DNA from: Hyphomicrobiales bacterium
Lineage (GTDB): Bacteria > Pseudomonadota > Alphaproteobacteria > Rhizobiales > Beijerinckiaceae
Reading direction: 5' to 3'
DNA length: 64,000 bases
Assembly (NCBI GenBank): GCA_017302635.1
Contig: JAFLCX010000002.1
Location: 992,975 to 1,056,974, forward strand
Part shown: piece after piece, positions 46,783-56,573 of the stretch
Numbering within the stretch: the stretch's first letter is position 1
Layout: each line of letters starts with the position of its first letter
Translations under genes and position numbers: made by a program
Notes under the pieces: generated by a model
Told to the model about the DNA's origin: nothing
What the model saw: only the letters and a program-made list of their open reading frames with translations
Databases searched by the model: none

Positions 46783-49209
46783 ATGAGCGGAGATAAGAAG
46801 AAGCCTGAAGTGGGAACCATTGAAACCGTGCCGGTTCTGCCGCTGCGCGACATCGTGGTGTTCCCGCATATGATCGTTCCCCTTTTTGTCGGCCGCGAGA
46901 AATCGATCCGCGCGCTGGAAGATGTGATGAAGAATGATCGCTTCATCCTGCTCGCGACCCAGCTCAACGCCACAGATGATGATCCCGCCGAGGACCAGAT
47001 TTACAAGGTCGGCGCGCTGGCGAGCGTGCTTCAGCTTCTGAAATTGCCCGACGGCACCGTGAAAGTGCTGGTCGAGGGCCTGACCCGCGCGAAGCGTGTG
47101 AAATCGGTTGCGAACGAGAACTACCTCGAAGCGGAAGTCGAGGTGATGGGCGACGACCTTTCGGACCCGATCGAGACCGAAGCGCTTGCGCGTTCGGTTG
47201 CGACCGAGTTCGAGAATTATGCCAAGCTCAACAAGAAGGTTTCGCCGGATGTGGTTTCGACCATTTCCGGGATCGATGATTACGCCAAGCTGGCGGACAC
47301 CGTGCCCGCGCATCTCGCGGTCAAGATTTCCGACAAGCAGGATGTGCTGGAAATCACCAAGGTTTCGAAGCGCCTTGAGAAGATTCTCGGTCTGATGGAG
47401 AGCGAAATCTCGGTCCTGCAGGTCGAGAAGCGCATCCGCACCCGCGTGAAGCGGCAGATGGAGAAGACCCAGCGCGAATATTATCTCAACGAGCAGATCA
47501 AGGCGATCCAGAAGGAGCTCGGCGACGACGAGGGCAAGGATGAACTCGCCGAAGTCGAGGACAAGATCCGCCGCACCAAGCTCTCGAAAGAGGCGCGCGA
47601 CAAGGCTCTGCACGAGCTGAAGAAACTGCGGCAGATGTCGCCGATGTCCGCTGAGGCCACGGTGGTGCGCAACTATCTCGACTGGATGCTCTCGCTCCCC
47701 TGGGGCAAGAAGTCGAAGGTCAAGAAGGACTTGCGCCACGCGCAGGAGATCCTCGACGCCGATCACTTCGGGCTTGAGAAGGTCAAGGACCGCATCGTGG
47801 AATATCTCGCGGTGCAGAGTCGAGCGAACAAGCTCACCGGCCCGATCCTGTGCCTTGTCGGGCCTCCGGGCGTCGGCAAGACCTCGCTGGGACGTTCGAT
47901 TGCCAAATCGACGGGCCGCGAGTTCGTGCGCATGAGCCTTGGCGGTGTGCGTGATGAAGCGGAAATCCGCGGGCATCGCCGCACCTATATCGGCTCCATG
48001 CCGGGCAAGATCATCCAGAGCCTGCGCAAGGTGAAAACCGCGAACCCGCTCTTCCTGCTCGATGAAATCGACAAGATGGGTCAGGATTTCCGCGGCGATC
48101 CGTCTTCGGCGCTGCTGGAGGTGCTCGATCCCGAGCAGAACACCACCTTCGCCGATCACTATCTTGAGGTCGATTACGACCTCTCGAACGTAATGTTCGT
48201 CACCACGGCCAACACGCTCAACATCCCCGCGCCGCTGATGGACCGGATGGAGATCATCCGCATCGCCGGTTATACCGAGGAGGAAAAGGCCGAGATCGCT
48301 CGTCGCCATCTTATCCCGAACGCGCTGAAGAAGCATGGCCTCGATGAGAGGGAATGGTCGATCACGCCTGAAGCCCTGATGTTTCTGGTGCGTCGCTTCA
48401 CCCGCGAGGCGGGCGTGCGCAACCTCGAACGCGAGATTTCCAACCTCGTGCGGAAGGCTGTGAAGGAAATCCTGCTCTCCGCCGGCACCGACAAACCGGT
48501 GAAATCGGTGAAAATCGACGAGGCGAAGGTCGAGGATTATCTCGGCCCGGCGAAGTATCGCTACGGCTCGGCCGAGACCGAGGATCAGGTGGGTGGTGTC
48601 ACGGGCCTGGCCTGGACCGAGGTGGGCGGCGAGTTGCTGACCATCGAAGGCGTCATGATGCCTGGCAAGGGCCGCATGACGGTGACCGGCAACCTGCGCG
48701 ACGTGATGAAGGAATCGATCTCGGCGGCGGCATCCTATGTGCGCTCCCGCTCGATCGAATTCGGCATCAAGCCGACCTTGTTCGACAAGCGAGACATTCA
48801 CGTGCATGTGCCCGAAGGGGCTACGCCGAAAGATGGCCCCTCCGCCGGTATCGGCATGGCGACCGCCATCGTGTCATTGCTCACGGGTATTCCCGTGCGG
48901 CGCGATATTGCGATGACGGGCGAAGTCACTTTGCGCGGTCGCGTGCTGCCGATCGGCGGCCTCAAGGAGAAGCTGCTCGCGGCGTTGCGCGGCGGGATCA
49001 AGACCGTCCTCATCCCCGAGGAGAACGTGAAGGACCTCGCCGATATCCCCGCTAATGTGAAGAACGGGCTCGAAATCGTGCCAGTGAAACATATGGGCGA
49101 GGTGCTCAAGCGCGCGCTGATCCGTCAGCCGGAGCCGATCGAATGGGACGAGGCTGCCGAGCCGCCGGCCAAGGCGGGCGAGGACAACACGGCTTCTTTG
49201 GCGCATTGA
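46783..49209 (+). CDS. lon: ATP-dependent protease Lon
   Basis: The cytosolic AAA+ protease that removes damaged and regulatory proteins. The 808-residue product has the LON substrate-binding domain ([13 protein letters not shown]), a coiled-coil middle, Walker [10 protein letters not shown], Walker [10 protein letters not shown], and the Ser-Lys protease domain with Ser in PKDGPSAGI and Lys in [10 protein letters not shown] chose the ATG at 46783; the preceding 44 codons are open but not part of the family. It completes the tig, clpP, clpX, lon set. Confidence 0.97.
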   Translation: MSGDKKKPEVGTIETVPVLPLRDIVVFPHMIVPLFVGREKSIRALEDVMKNDRFILLATQLNATDDDPAEDQIYKVGALASVLQLLKLPDGTVKVLVEGLTRAKRVKSVANENYLEAEVEVMGDDLSDPIETEALARSVATEFENYAKLNKKVSPDVVSTISGIDDYAKLADTVPAHLAVKISDKQDVLEITKVSKRLEKILGLMESEISVLQVEKRIRTRVKRQMEKTQREYYLNEQIKAIQKELGDDEGKDELAEVEDKIRRTKLSKEARDKALHELKKLRQMSPMSAEATVVRNYLDWMLSLPWGKKSKVKKDLRHAQEILDADHFGLEKVKDRIVEYLAVQSRANKLTGPILCLVGPPGVGKTSLGRSIAKSTGREFVRMSLGGVRDEAEIRGHRRTYIGSMPGKIIQSLRKVKTANPLFLLDEIDKMGQDFRGDPSSALLEVLDPEQNTTFADHYLEVDYDLSNVMFVTTANTLNIPAPLMDRMEIIRIAGYTEEEKAEIARRHLIPNALKKHGLDEREWSITPEALMFLVRRFTREAGVRNLEREISNLVRKAVKEILLSAGTDKPVKSVKIDEAKVEDYLGPAKYRYGSAETEDQVGGVTGLAWTEVGGELLTIEGVMMPGKGRMTVTGNLRDVMKESISAAASYVRSRSIEFGIKPTLFDKRDIHVHVPEGATPKDGPSAGIGMATAIVSLLTGIPVRRDIAMTGEVTLRGRVLPIGGLKEKLLAALRGGIKTVLIPEENVKDLADIPANVKNGLEIVPVKHMGEVLKRALIRQPEPIEWDEAAEPPAKAGEDNTASLAH

Positions 49210-49235
49210 GTCGCCCGTCGGAATGACATAGCGTT

Positions 49236-49267
49236 AAGGGCGATCCGGCTTGCGGGTCGCCCTTTTT
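49236..49267 (+). terminator. Intrinsic terminator of lon
   Basis: GGGCGATCCG pairs with CGGGTCGCCC (one G-T pair) around GCTTG, followed by TTTTT. The next gene starts within ten bases. Confidence 0.9.
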
Positions 49268-49273
49268 CGTTCA

Positions 49274-50005
49274 ATGGCGTATATTGTGATGATGCTGAAC
49301 CGTTTCCTCGATGGGATTGCCCGGCGCACATGCCTCGCCATCGGCGCGGCTGCCGTGCTTTGGGCCACGCCGGCCGCCGCATTGTCCTACCGCCTCGTCG
49401 ATGCCGATTTCCCCAACTGCAAAGGTGAATGCCCGAAGGTGATCGTGGCGTCGGGCACCATCAGCCAGAACGAGCATCTCCAGCTCTTTGCCTTCCTCGA
49501 GCAATCGCTCGGGCACGGAAAGGTTGCGCAAATTCTGGTCATTGAAAGTCCGGGCGGGTTCACGGCCGGGGGACTCGCCCTAGGTTATGCGCTGCGCAAG
49601 CTCAAGATGTCGGTGATTGTTGGCCGCTGGACCGGAGAATCCCTGACCGGAAAGAGCGGGCTTACATCCGGCACCTGTGCCTCGGCCTGCGTCTTCGCGC
49701 TTGCCGGGGGCACCTCGCGTTATTTCGTGACCGGCAGCCGGGTTGGGGTGCATCGGGCGCATACCGGAACCGCTGTGCTGGACCCGACAACGCGGCTTCC
49801 GGTCAATGCGACCGTCGATCATGAATCCGGTCATGCCTTCTTTCGGCAATTCTTCCGCACGATGGGGGTCGATAACGGTGTGGTCGAGAAGCTGGCCGCT
49901 ACCCAATCGGAGAGCATGTACTGGTTTTCGCCGGATGAAATGAGCCGATACCGACTCGCGCGGGATAGTTCCGCGCGCCCGACGGGTGAGCGCAAGCGGC
50001 GCTGA
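49274..50005 (+). CDS. Secreted ClpP-fold protein (COG3904-like), copy 1
   Basis: About 243 residues with a signal peptide (ending TPAAALS). The body follows the ClpP/crotonase fold: ILVIESPGGFTAGG with the oxyanion SPGG, a candidate catalytic Ser inside GTCASACVFALAGG, and a candidate His in GSRVGVHRAH. A second cysteine pair sits at NCKGEC near the mature N-terminus. This matches periplasmic COG3904-like proteins of alphaproteobacteria; protease activity is inferred and not shown. The start is uncertain (ATG at 49274, 49289 or 49292; no SD). It lies just after the lon terminator and has a paralogue 300 bases on. Confidence 0.75.
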   Translation: MAYIVMMLNRFLDGIARRTCLAIGAAAVLWATPAAALSYRLVDADFPNCKGECPKVIVASGTISQNEHLQLFAFLEQSLGHGKVAQILVIESPGGFTAGGLALGYALRKLKMSVIVGRWTGESLTGKSGLTSGTCASACVFALAGGTSRYFVTGSRVGVHRAHTGTAVLDPTTRLPVNATVDHESGHAFFRQFFRTMGVDNGVVEKLAATQSESMYWFSPDEMSRYRLARDSSARPTGERKRR

Positions 50006-50043
50006 ATTCCGCCAGCCTCACGCCGGGAACCAGGCCGCTGCGC

Positions 50044-50072
50044 TTGCCAAATCCGGGCGGATCGTGTTTACG
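50044..50072 (+). promoter_or_regulatory. Promoter candidate for tRNA-Val
   Basis: TTGCCA and TTTACG with a 17-base spacer, 14 bases before the tRNA. The -10 is not ideal. Confidence 0.4.
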
Positions 50073-50086
50073 ACCCACATCGGGCC

Positions 50087-50162
50087 GGGCGGTTAGCTCA
50101 GTTGGTAGAGCACCTCGTTTACACCGAGGGTGTCGGGAGTTCGAGCCTCTCACCGCCCACCA
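50087..50162 (+). tRNA. tRNA-Val, anticodon TAC
   Basis: A 76-base tRNA with GGGCGGT/ACCGCCC acceptor stem, TTAGCTCAGTTGG D arm, anticodon loop TTTACAC (TAC, reads GUA and other GUN), GTTCGAGCC T loop and encoded CCA. Confidence 0.97.
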
Positions 50163-50302
50163 ATCCTGCTTCCTGCTTCGCATGTCTCAGGCTGGGATTG
50201 GCCTTCGGCGCTGCCGTGAACGCTTCTGAAACCGCTTTCGTTCACCATGTTGGTGAGGCCGCGTGTGGTGCTGCCTCGTGTGCCAGTTGCGAGTTATGCG
50301 TC

Positions 50303-51037
50303 ATGCGTTTGAGTTTTGGTCGGCGTGCCTTGGCGCGCGCTCCGCGAGTGGCAGGTGCGATCGGACTTCTGTTTCCGCTCGCCCTGTTTCCCGCCCTCGC
50401 TATGGAATTCGCCTCGGTTCCGCTCGAAAAGGAATGCACGGCGCGCAACTGCCCGCGTGCGATGATTGCCGAAGGCGAGATTTCCGACGACAGCCCGGCA
50501 AAGTTCACACGCTTCCTGCGTCAGGAGATGCAGGTCCCGGGCCTGCATGCGCTGATTTTCCTCAATTCGCCGGGCGGTAATGTCGAAAGTGCGCTGAAGC
50601 TCGGCGCGCTGCTGCACGAAGCAGGCGCCTCGGCCGTGGTGGGCCGCCCGGTTGTCGGGCTGCGCACCGGCAGTGAGGCGCAGGCGCGGCGCCGCGCGGC
50701 GCAGACCATGGGATTGTCGGTTGTGCCGGGGCAATGCGCCTCGGCTTGCGTCTATACGCTGATGGGCGCGAAGAAGCGCATGGTGCCGGAGGGCTCGCGC
50801 CTCGGCGTGCATCGCATGTCCGCCCGAATCCACATGCATGCGCCGGAAGGCGGGCATGGCCTGCAAAGTCGTGTGTTTGCCGGCGAGAGCGAAATCCGCA
50901 CCTTGCGCGATTACGCGCGCAGTGTCGGCGGCTCGCAGGATTTGATCAGTCTTGCGGAATCAACGCCGCATGATCGGATCAGAGTGCTTTCCACCGATGA
51001 AATCCGCCGCTACCGCCTCGGCACGGGCGGGCTCTGA
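50303..51037 (+). CDS. Secreted ClpP-fold protein (COG3904-like), copy 2
   Basis: A 244-residue paralogue of the gene at 49274. It has a signal peptide (IGLLFPLALFPALAM), an early NCPRAM cysteine region, IFLNSPGGNVESAL, the same GQCASACVYTLMG Ser-in-CxSxC element and GSRLGVHRMSA. An insertion rich in Arg and Gln (about 100-125) precedes the Ser site. The ATG at 50303 is chosen because it gives a proper signal peptide; the frame is also open upstream through the tRNA. It is transcribed away from tRNA-Val. Substrate unknown. Confidence 0.75.
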   Translation: MRLSFGRRALARAPRVAGAIGLLFPLALFPALAMEFASVPLEKECTARNCPRAMIAEGEISDDSPAKFTRFLRQEMQVPGLHALIFLNSPGGNVESALKLGALLHEAGASAVVGRPVVGLRTGSEAQARRRAAQTMGLSVVPGQCASACVYTLMGAKKRMVPEGSRLGVHRMSARIHMHAPEGGHGLQSRVFAGESEIRTLRDYARSVGGSQDLISLAESTPHDRIRVLSTDEIRRYRLGTGGL

Positions 51038-51080
51038 ATGCGGTTCTAACCATTCCCCGAACACTTCGCTCCGAACGCGC

Positions 51081-51109
51081 TTGACAGGGCAGGGGCGCTT
51101 CCTTAAGCG
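51081..51109 (+). promoter_or_regulatory. Promoter of tRNA-Asp
   Basis: A consensus TTGACA and TAAGCG separated by 17 bases, 42 bases before the tRNA. Confidence 0.65.
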
Positions 51110-51150
51110 AACCACTCTCGCTTCGCCCTCCGGGACGACGCGAAGAAAGC

Positions 51151-51227
51151 GCGGGCGTAGCTCAGTCGGTTAGAGTGCCGGCCTGTCACGCCGGAGGTCG
51201 CGGGTTCGAGCCCCGTCGCCCGCGCCA
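51151..51227 (+). tRNA. tRNA-Asp, anticodon GTC
   Basis: A 77-base tRNA with GCGGGCG/CGCCCGC acceptor stem, discriminator G73 as expected for Asp, anticodon loop CTGTCAC (GTC), GGTTCGAGCC T arm and encoded CCA. Confidence 0.98.
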
Positions 51228-51304
51228 TTTTCTGCTCCTTCCATGAAAAGGGGGCATTTCACATCCCAACCTGTTTCGATGCCGCTTTGCGGCGAGGATG
51301 CGTC

Positions 51305-52183
51305 ATGTCTGCCTCCTTGAAAGGTCTTCTGCTCGGATTGCTGGGTGTTGCGATTTTCGCTGTTTCGGTCCCCGCGACGAAAATGGCGACGATTTCCCCC
51401 GGTTTTGATGGCTTACCCCCGATTTTCATTGCGATCGGTCGCGCCGCTGCGGCGGGATTGCTCGCGATTCTCTACCTCGTTGCCGTGCGCGCGCCTCTTC
51501 CCACGCCATCTCAGGCCATGCGACTGGTGGCGGCCGGGCTGGGCATCGTGATCGGATTTCCGCTCTTCTCGGGTTTGGCGGTCGTTCATGCCCAAGCCAT
51601 TCATGTGGCTGTGATTGTTGGTGCGCTGCCGCTCGCGACGGCGGTGATGTCCGCCCTGTTCCTGCGCGAGCGCGCTTCGCCGGCCTTCTGGGCCATGGCT
51701 TTTTTCGGATTTCTTCTTGTGATCGCCTTCGCATGGATTTCAGGCGAGCCCGGTTCCGTCACGGGCGTTGGCCTCGCGGATCTGCTGGCGCTGCTTTCGG
51801 TGCTGTCAGCCAGTATCGGCTACGTGCTGGGAGCCCGGATGAGCCGCGAAATGCGGCCCGAGCACGTCATATCGTGGATTCTCGTGCTCTATCTGCCGTT
51901 CACGACAGCGGTCGCCCTGTTCACATTTCCTGCTGGTCCTGTCGCGCCGGTTGCATGGGCAGGCTTTGCCTATGTCTCGATCTTCTCGATGTGGCTGGGC
52001 TTCTTCGCCTGGTATCGTGGCCTCGCGGCTGATCCGATGCGCGTGAGTCAGGTGCAGCTTCTGCAGCCGTTTCTCTCGATGCTGTTCGCGGTGCCGCTGC
52101 TTGGCGAGAGAATCACGCTGACAGCCATCGGCTTCTGCCTCGCGATCATCGCGACGGTCGCGCTCAGCCGGAAGCTGCGCTGA
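51305..52183 (+). CDS. EamA/DMT-family transporter
   Basis: A 292-residue inner-membrane protein with ten hydrophobic segments forming two EamA repeats. Landmarks are LLGVAIFAVSVPATKMA, GALPLATAVMSALFLRERAS (typical end of repeat 1) and LQPFLSMLFAVPLLGERITL (end of repeat 2). Members export metabolites or amino acids; the substrate cannot be read from the sequence. The ATG at 51305 is preferred over in-frame upstream codons. It follows tRNA-Asp and converges with the small secreted gene. Confidence 0.9.
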   Translation: MSASLKGLLLGLLGVAIFAVSVPATKMATISPGFDGLPPIFIAIGRAAAAGLLAILYLVAVRAPLPTPSQAMRLVAAGLGIVIGFPLFSGLAVVHAQAIHVAVIVGALPLATAVMSALFLRERASPAFWAMAFFGFLLVIAFAWISGEPGSVTGVGLADLLALLSVLSASIGYVLGARMSREMRPEHVISWILVLYLPFTTAVALFTFPAGPVAPVAWAGFAYVSIFSMWLGFFAWYRGLAADPMRVSQVQLLQPFLSMLFAVPLLGERITLTAIGFCLAIIATVALSRKLR

Positions 52184-52190
52184 AGCGACT

Positions 52191-52556
52191 TCAGTTCGCC
52201 TTCACCCACTCCTCGGTGCCGACTGTGGTACCGCCCGTGTAACTCCAGACCGCTTCGTACCCGCCGCTGTCGCGCGCGATCATCAGGAAGATGCCGGTGA
52301 CGCCCTGTCCGGAATAGTTCACCGCCAGCACCTTGCCATCGCCGATACCGTGGCCGTTCCAGGTCTGGCCGCCGATGCGCCAGACGATCCGCCAGGTATC
52401 ATCGCCGGTTTTTGACAACTGCGCGGTGCCCGAATAGGCCTCCTTGGTGCGGGCATCGACACCCTTGATGCGATATTGCCCCGGTCCTTGTGCCGAAGCG
52501 GCGGCGGGAAACAGGAACGCCGCAGCGGCGGCGGCAATCAGCGAACGGCGGAGCAT
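52191..52556 (-). CDS. Small secreted protein, fibronectin-binding-like repeat protein
   Basis: A 121-residue protein with a signal peptide ([19 protein letters not shown]) and a beta-rich body of the GxYxxxGxxxxxxxYxGxxxxxxxGxxWxxxWxIGGQTxxGxG type, repeated as [13 protein letters not shown] and [18 protein letters not shown]. Such small exported proteins of Rhizobiales are often labelled fibronectin-binding-like without evidence of that function. It ends eight bases from the EamA gene on the other strand. Confidence 0.7.
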   Translation of the reverse strand: MLRRSLIAAAAAAFLFPAAASAQGPGQYRIKGVDARTKEAYSGTAQLSKTGDDTWRIVWRIGGQTWNGHGIGDGKVLAVNYSGQGVTGIFLMIARDSGGYEAVWSYTGGTTVGTEEWVKAN

Positions 52557-52760
52557 GGTTCGTCCTTCATGAGGGGGGCCGACGCGCCGGAGACGAATCG
52601 GCTGGACCAAAATTCTGTGCCTCGTCGCGAGCGCTGGCAAGGGCAGGGCGGTTTTGCCTTGTGTCACTCCAACCTTTGTCCAAAAAGCGCCCAAGTTCTT
52701 GCTGTGCGACGCCACTCACCCTTGCGCGAGCCCGCCGCCTCCGTTAAGCCAAAAACCATT

Positions 52761-53126
52761 ATGCAGACCTTGCTTCTCGACTATCTGCCGCTGGTGATTT
52801 TCATCGGCCTTTCATTGGTCATCGGCCTCGCGCTGATGATCGCGCCCTTCGCCGTGGCCTACAAGAATCCGGATCCGGAAAAGCTGTCGGCTTATGAATG
52901 CGGCTTCAACGCCTTTGATGATGCGCGCATGAAATTCGATGTGCGCTTCTACCTCGTGGCCATCCTTTTCATCATTTTCGACCTCGAAGTCGCTTTCCTC
53001 TTCCCCTGGGCGGTGGCGCTCAAGGATATCGGCGCCTTCGGTTTCTGGTCGATGATGGTCTTCCTCTTCGTGCTGACGGTGGGTTTCGTCTACGAGTGGA
53101 AGAAGGGCGCTCTGGAGTGGGATTGA
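52761..53126 (+). CDS. nuoA: NADH-quinone oxidoreductase subunit A
   Basis: A small membrane subunit of complex I at the junction of arm and membrane. The 121-residue product has three hydrophobic segments and the conserved loop [32 protein letters not shown] (given here in shortened form: [29 protein letters not shown]). It opens the nuo operon. The ATG at 52761 gives the standard start; a promoter must lie in the 200 bases upstream, but none is clear. Confidence 0.96.
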   Translation: MQTLLLDYLPLVIFIGLSLVIGLALMIAPFAVAYKNPDPEKLSAYECGFNAFDDARMKFDVRFYLVAILFIIFDLEVAFLFPWAVALKDIGAFGFWSMMVFLFVLTVGFVYEWKKGALEWD

Positions 53127-53130
53127 TTTG

Positions 53131-53694
53131 ATGAACACGCTCGTCGCTCCGCAGCCGAAAGGCATTCTCGACCCCGCGACCGGTAAAGTTCTCGGGGCGA
53201 ATGATCCGTTCTTCACCGAGATCAACAAGGAACTCGCCGATAAGGGCTTCCTCGTCACGGCCTCCGAAGACCTCATCGCCTGGGCGCGCACCGGCTCGCT
53301 GATGTGGATGACCTTTGGTCTGGCATGTTGCGCGGTCGAGATGATGCAACTCTCGATGCCGCGTTATGATGTCGAGCGCTTTGGCTTCGCGCCGCGCGCC
53401 TCGCCACGCCAGTCGGACGTGATGATCGTCGCCGGCACGCTCACCAACAAGATGGCGCCGGCGCTTCGCAAGGTCTACGACCAGATGCCGGAGCCGCGCT
53501 ACGTGATCTCGATGGGCAGCTGCGCCAATGGCGGCGGCTATTATCATTATAGCTATTCGGTGGTGCGCGGCTGTGATCGCGTGGTGCCGGTGGATATTTA
53601 TGTGCCGGGCTGCCCCCCGACAGCCGAAGCGCTGCTCTACGGCGTGCTCCTGCTTCAGAAGAAAATCCGCCGCACGAGCACGATCGAGCGCTAG
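53131..53694 (+). CDS. nuoB: NADH-quinone oxidoreductase subunit B
   Basis: The 187-residue subunit that holds cluster N2, the last Fe-S centre before quinone. The cysteines are in [21 protein letters not shown] and [12 protein letters not shown]. The ATG at 53131 follows the nuoA stop by four bases. The following 110 bases up to nuoC hold a palindromic repeat. Confidence 0.97.
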   Translation: MNTLVAPQPKGILDPATGKVLGANDPFFTEINKELADKGFLVTASEDLIAWARTGSLMWMTFGLACCAVEMMQLSMPRYDVERFGFAPRASPRQSDVMIVAGTLTNKMAPALRKVYDQMPEPRYVISMGSCANGGGYYHYSYSVVRGCDRVVPVDIYVPGCPPTAEALLYGVLLLQKKIRRTSTIER

Positions 53695-53709
53695 AAACAC
53701 GCACAGGCC

Positions 53710-53789
53710 GTCATGGCCGGGTTCAGCCCGGCCATCCGCGACTGGAACCCGGACAAGACGTGGATGGCGAGCACCAGTTCGGCCATGAC
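53710..53789. repeat. Composite REP-like palindrome between nuoB and nuoC
   Basis: Perfect 10-base inverted ends GTCATGGCCG (53710) and CGGCCATGAC (53780) enclose an inner 9-bp hairpin ATGGCCGGG/CCCGGCCAT with a TTCAG loop at 53713-53735 and a weaker GTGGATGGCGAGC half. The GTCATGGCCGGG and CGTGGATGG edges are those of intergenic elements I recall from Bradyrhizobium-like genomes. It splits the nuo operon. Confidence 0.75.
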
Positions 53790-53804
53790 GTTGGAGACAG
53801 TGAT

Positions 53805-54407
53805 ATGTCGGAAGCCCTCTCCATCCTCGCCGCCCATATCGAGAAGGCCCTGCCGGGCAAGGTGACGGGCACCGCGATCGCCTATGGCGAGTTGAATGTT
53901 CGCGCCGAAGCCGCCGCCATTCTCGACGTGCTGGCCTTCCTGCAGGGCGACGCGGATTGCGCCTTCATCAACATCATCGATGTCTGCGGCGCGGATTATC
54001 CGGGTCGCGAGAAGCGCTTCGATGTGGTCTATCACCTGCTCTCACCGAAGCATGTGCGTCGCATCCGCGTGACAGTCGAGACCGACGAGCGCACGCCGGT
54101 GCCAAGCGCCACGGGGCTTTTCCCCGGCGCCCTGTGGTTCGAGCGCGAAGCCTATGACATGTATGGCATTCTCTTCTCGGGGCATCCTGACCTGCGCCGC
54201 CTCCTCACCGATTACGGCTTCGAGGGGCACCCTCTGCGCAAGGATTTCCCGCTCACCGGCTTTGTCGAGGTGCGTTACGACGATGCGCAGAAGCGCGTGG
54301 TCTACGAGCCGGTGAAGCTCAATCAGGAATTCCGCAATTTCGATTTCCTCTCGCCGTGGGAAGGCACCGATTACGTGCTGCCGGGCGACGAGAAGGCGAA
54401 GGGGTGA
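53805..54407 (+). CDS. nuoC: NADH-quinone oxidoreductase subunit C
   Basis: The 200-residue 30-kDa-type subunit of the complex I arm. Family features are [22 protein letters not shown] in part, ERE(A)[37 protein letters not shown] in part ([14 protein letters not shown]) and [15 protein letters not shown]. It is a separate gene, not fused to NuoD. The ATG at 53805 is chosen because the family starts there; an ATG at 53760 lies in the repeat. An exported protein gene follows six bases after the stop. Confidence 0.96.
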   Translation: MSEALSILAAHIEKALPGKVTGTAIAYGELNVRAEAAAILDVLAFLQGDADCAFINIIDVCGADYPGREKRFDVVYHLLSPKHVRRIRVTVETDERTPVPSATGLFPGALWFEREAYDMYGILFSGHPDLRRLLTDYGFEGHPLRKDFPLTGFVEVRYDDAQKRVVYEPVKLNQEFRNFDFLSPWEGTDYVLPGDEKAKG

Positions 54408-54412
54408 AGATT

Positions 54413-54967
54413 ATGCGCCAGTTGTTCGGAATATTCACAACGTTGGTTTTCGGCCTTTTTCTGGCCGTGACACCAGCCTTCGCGCAGACTTCTCCGAAAG
54501 ATCTGGATGCCCAGTTCGAGGAACGACTCAAGAAGTTCGATCCCGTCGGGGTGAAAGCAGCGCGTTCTTATGCGCAGAACTTCGATACGCGCTCGCAGCT
54601 TCAGAACATGTCCGTGTCCATGCGGCCTGGGCTGGTGCAGTTGGTCCGGTCCAAGAACGCGAATGTCAGCGAAGGCGACCTCTCGGTCTTTTTCGAGGAA
54701 TTCTTCCGCGTCGCATTGGTGGAAGCGGCACCCGTGATCGAAAAATGGACCATTCTCAACATGCTGGAAGTGCTGACGACCGAAGAGCTTGTTGCCGCGG
54801 ATCAATTTTATTCGAGTGCGGTGGGCAAGAGCATGATGAGCAAGATGCCGCAATTGATGGCGCGTATGCCGCAGATGATGGGGCTGATGGAACAAACCTT
54901 TGTTCCTGCAGGCCTCGCGGCCGCTCAAGCCAAGCTCAAGGCAATGGGCAAAGACATCAAGATTTGA
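54413..54967 (+). CDS. Exported DUF2059-like protein inside the nuo operon
   Basis: A 184-residue protein with a signal peptide (FGIFTTLVFGLFLAVTPAFAQ). The C-terminal half is helical with LEVLTTEELVAADQFYSSAVGKSMM, the pattern of DUF2059 proteins, and ends in a Met/Gln-rich stretch (MPQLMARMPQMMGLMEQ). Molecular function is unknown. It starts six bases after nuoC and is followed 13 bases later by a second exported gene, so it should be co-transcribed with complex I genes. It would act in the periplasm, opposite the NuoC side. Confidence 0.78.
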   Translation: MRQLFGIFTTLVFGLFLAVTPAFAQTSPKDLDAQFEERLKKFDPVGVKAARSYAQNFDTRSQLQNMSVSMRPGLVQLVRSKNANVSEGDLSVFFEEFFRVALVEAAPVIEKWTILNMLEVLTTEELVAADQFYSSAVGKSMMSKMPQLMARMPQMMGLMEQTFVPAGLAAAQAKLKAMGKDIKI

Positions 54968-54980
54968 ACCCGGTAACCAG

Positions 54981-55358
54981 ATGACCCTGAAACCTGACAT
55001 GCGCAAATGTTTCGGCGGTTTGGTCGCTACGTTCGCATTGCTGGCTGCGCCGGCTTCGGCGCAACAGCAATGGCCGGAATTGCGCGACAGCATCGATATT
55101 CGCATGTTGCCTCACGCAGCTTATGCCCGGAAAATTTTGGGGAAGTGCCCAAGGCATATCGCTGTGAAACAAGGTTTTCATGGGCATTACCGTCGTGTTC
55201 TGGCCAAGCACGATGCCATTCGCAGTGAAGAGCCTTCGCGCTGGAAACGATACGAAGGCATGGCGAGGAACAACGCGGGTCGTTTTTCCTGTGCCGAGTT
55301 CGCTTCCATGATGCGTGTGCCCGAACGTTCGCCGAACATTTTTTTGCAGGCCAGATAG
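54981..55358 (+). CDS. Small exported protein inside the nuo operon (nuoC-nuoD)
   Basis: A protein of about 125 residues with a signal peptide (MRKCFGGLVATFALLAAPASAQ from the second ATG at 54999). The mature part is basic with many His and Arg (GKCPRHIAVKQGFHGHYRRVLAKHD) and a cysteine pair (KCPR and FSCAEF). No family recognised. Whether translation begins at 54981 or 54999 is open. It ends 21 bases before nuoD. Confidence 0.6.
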   Translation: MTLKPDMRKCFGGLVATFALLAAPASAQQQWPELRDSIDIRMLPHAAYARKILGKCPRHIAVKQGFHGHYRRVLAKHDAIRSEEPSRWKRYEGMARNNAGRFSCAEFASMMRVPERSPNIFLQAR

Positions 55359-55379
55359 GGCTCGAGAAAGACCAGTCCG

Positions 55380-56573
55380 ATGACCGAACAACCTGATATG
55401 CGCAATTTCACGATCAATTTCGGGCCGCAGCACCCGGCGGCGCACGGCGTGCTGCGCCTCGTGCTCGAACTCGATGGCGAGATCGTCACGCGCGTTGATC
55501 CGCATATCGGCCTGCTGCATCGCGGCACCGAGAAGCTGATCGAGGCGAAGACCTATCTTCAGGCCGTGCCTTATTTCGACCGGCTCGATTACGTCGCCCC
55601 GATGAACCAGGAGCATGCCTATGCCTTGGCGGTCGAGAAGCTTTTGGGCATCACCGTGCCGAAGCGCGGCCAGCTCATCCGCGTCCTTTACTCCGAAATC
55701 GGCCGCATTCTCAGCCATTTGCTGAACATCACCACGCAGGCTATGGATGTCGGCGCACTCACCCCGCCGCTCTGGGGCTTCGAGGAGCGTGAGAAGCTGA
55801 TGATCTTCTACGAGCGGGCCTGCGGTGCGCGCATGCACGCGGCCTATGTGCGCCCCGGCGGCGTGCATCAGGACCTGCCCGCTGACCTCATCAACGATAT
55901 CGAGGCATTTTGCGATCCGTTCCTCAAGGTCTGTGATGACCTTGAAGGCCTCCTGACCGATAACCGCATCTTCAAGCAGCGCAATGTCGATATTGGCATC
56001 GTCAACCTCGATGATGCGTGGAAATGGGGCTTTTCGGGCGTGATGGTGCGCGGCTCGGGTGCTGCGTGGGATTTGCGCCGCTCGCAGCCCTACGAATGCT
56101 ACTCGGAACTGGCCTTCGATATCCCCATCGGCAAGAACGGCGACAATTTCGACCGCTACTGCATTCGTATGGAAGAGATGCGCCAATCCGTGCGTATCAT
56201 GAAGCAGTGCTGCCGGAAGCTGCGCGAGCCGGAAGGCAAGGGGCCGATTTCCGCCACTGATGGCAAGATCGTGCCGCCCAAACGCGGTGAGATGAAGCGC
56301 TCGATGGAAGCGCTGATCCATCATTTCAAGCTCTACACCGAGGGCTATCACGTGCCAGCGGGTGAGGTTTACGCCGCCGTGGAAGCACCGAAGGGCGAGT
56401 TCGGCGTCTATCTCGTCTCGGATGGCACGAACAAGCCGTATCGCTGCAAGATCCGGGCGCCCGGCTTCGCGCATCTGCAGGCGATGGATTTCATGTGCAA
56501 CGGCTACATGCTGGCGGATGTCTCGGCGATCCTCGGTTCGCTCGATATCGTGTTCGGCGAGGTGGATCGGTGA
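55380..56573 (+). CDS. nuoD: NADH-quinone oxidoreductase subunit D
   Basis: The 397-residue 49-kDa-type subunit that forms the quinone site with NuoB. Motifs are [21 protein letters not shown] (in part: [12 protein letters not shown]), [26 protein letters not shown] and the C-terminal [12 protein letters not shown]. All residues lining the quinone pocket motif HPAAHG are present. The stop overlaps the GTG start of the next gene. Confidence 0.97.
   Translation: MTEQPDMRNFTINFGPQHPAAHGVLRLVLELDGEIVTRVDPHIGLLHRGTEKLIEAKTYLQAVPYFDRLDYVAPMNQEHAYALAVEKLLGITVPKRGQLIRVLYSEIGRILSHLLNITTQAMDVGALTPPLWGFEEREKLMIFYERACGARMHAAYVRPGGVHQDLPADLINDIEAFCDPFLKVCDDLEGLLTDNRIFKQRNVDIGIVNLDDAWKWGFSGVMVRGSGAAWDLRRSQPYECYSELAFDIPIGKNGDNFDRYCIRMEEMRQSVRIMKQCCRKLREPEGKGPISATDGKIVPPKRGEMKRSMEALIHHFKLYTEGYHVPAGEVYAAVEAPKGEFGVYLVSDGTNKPYRCKIRAPGFAHLQAMDFMCNGYMLADVSAILGSLDIVFGEVDR

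Noticed and set aside
46624..48807. 727-codon open frame antisense to lon
   Set aside because: It mirrors lon exactly, has no family resemblance and is explained by GC-rich third positions of the real gene.
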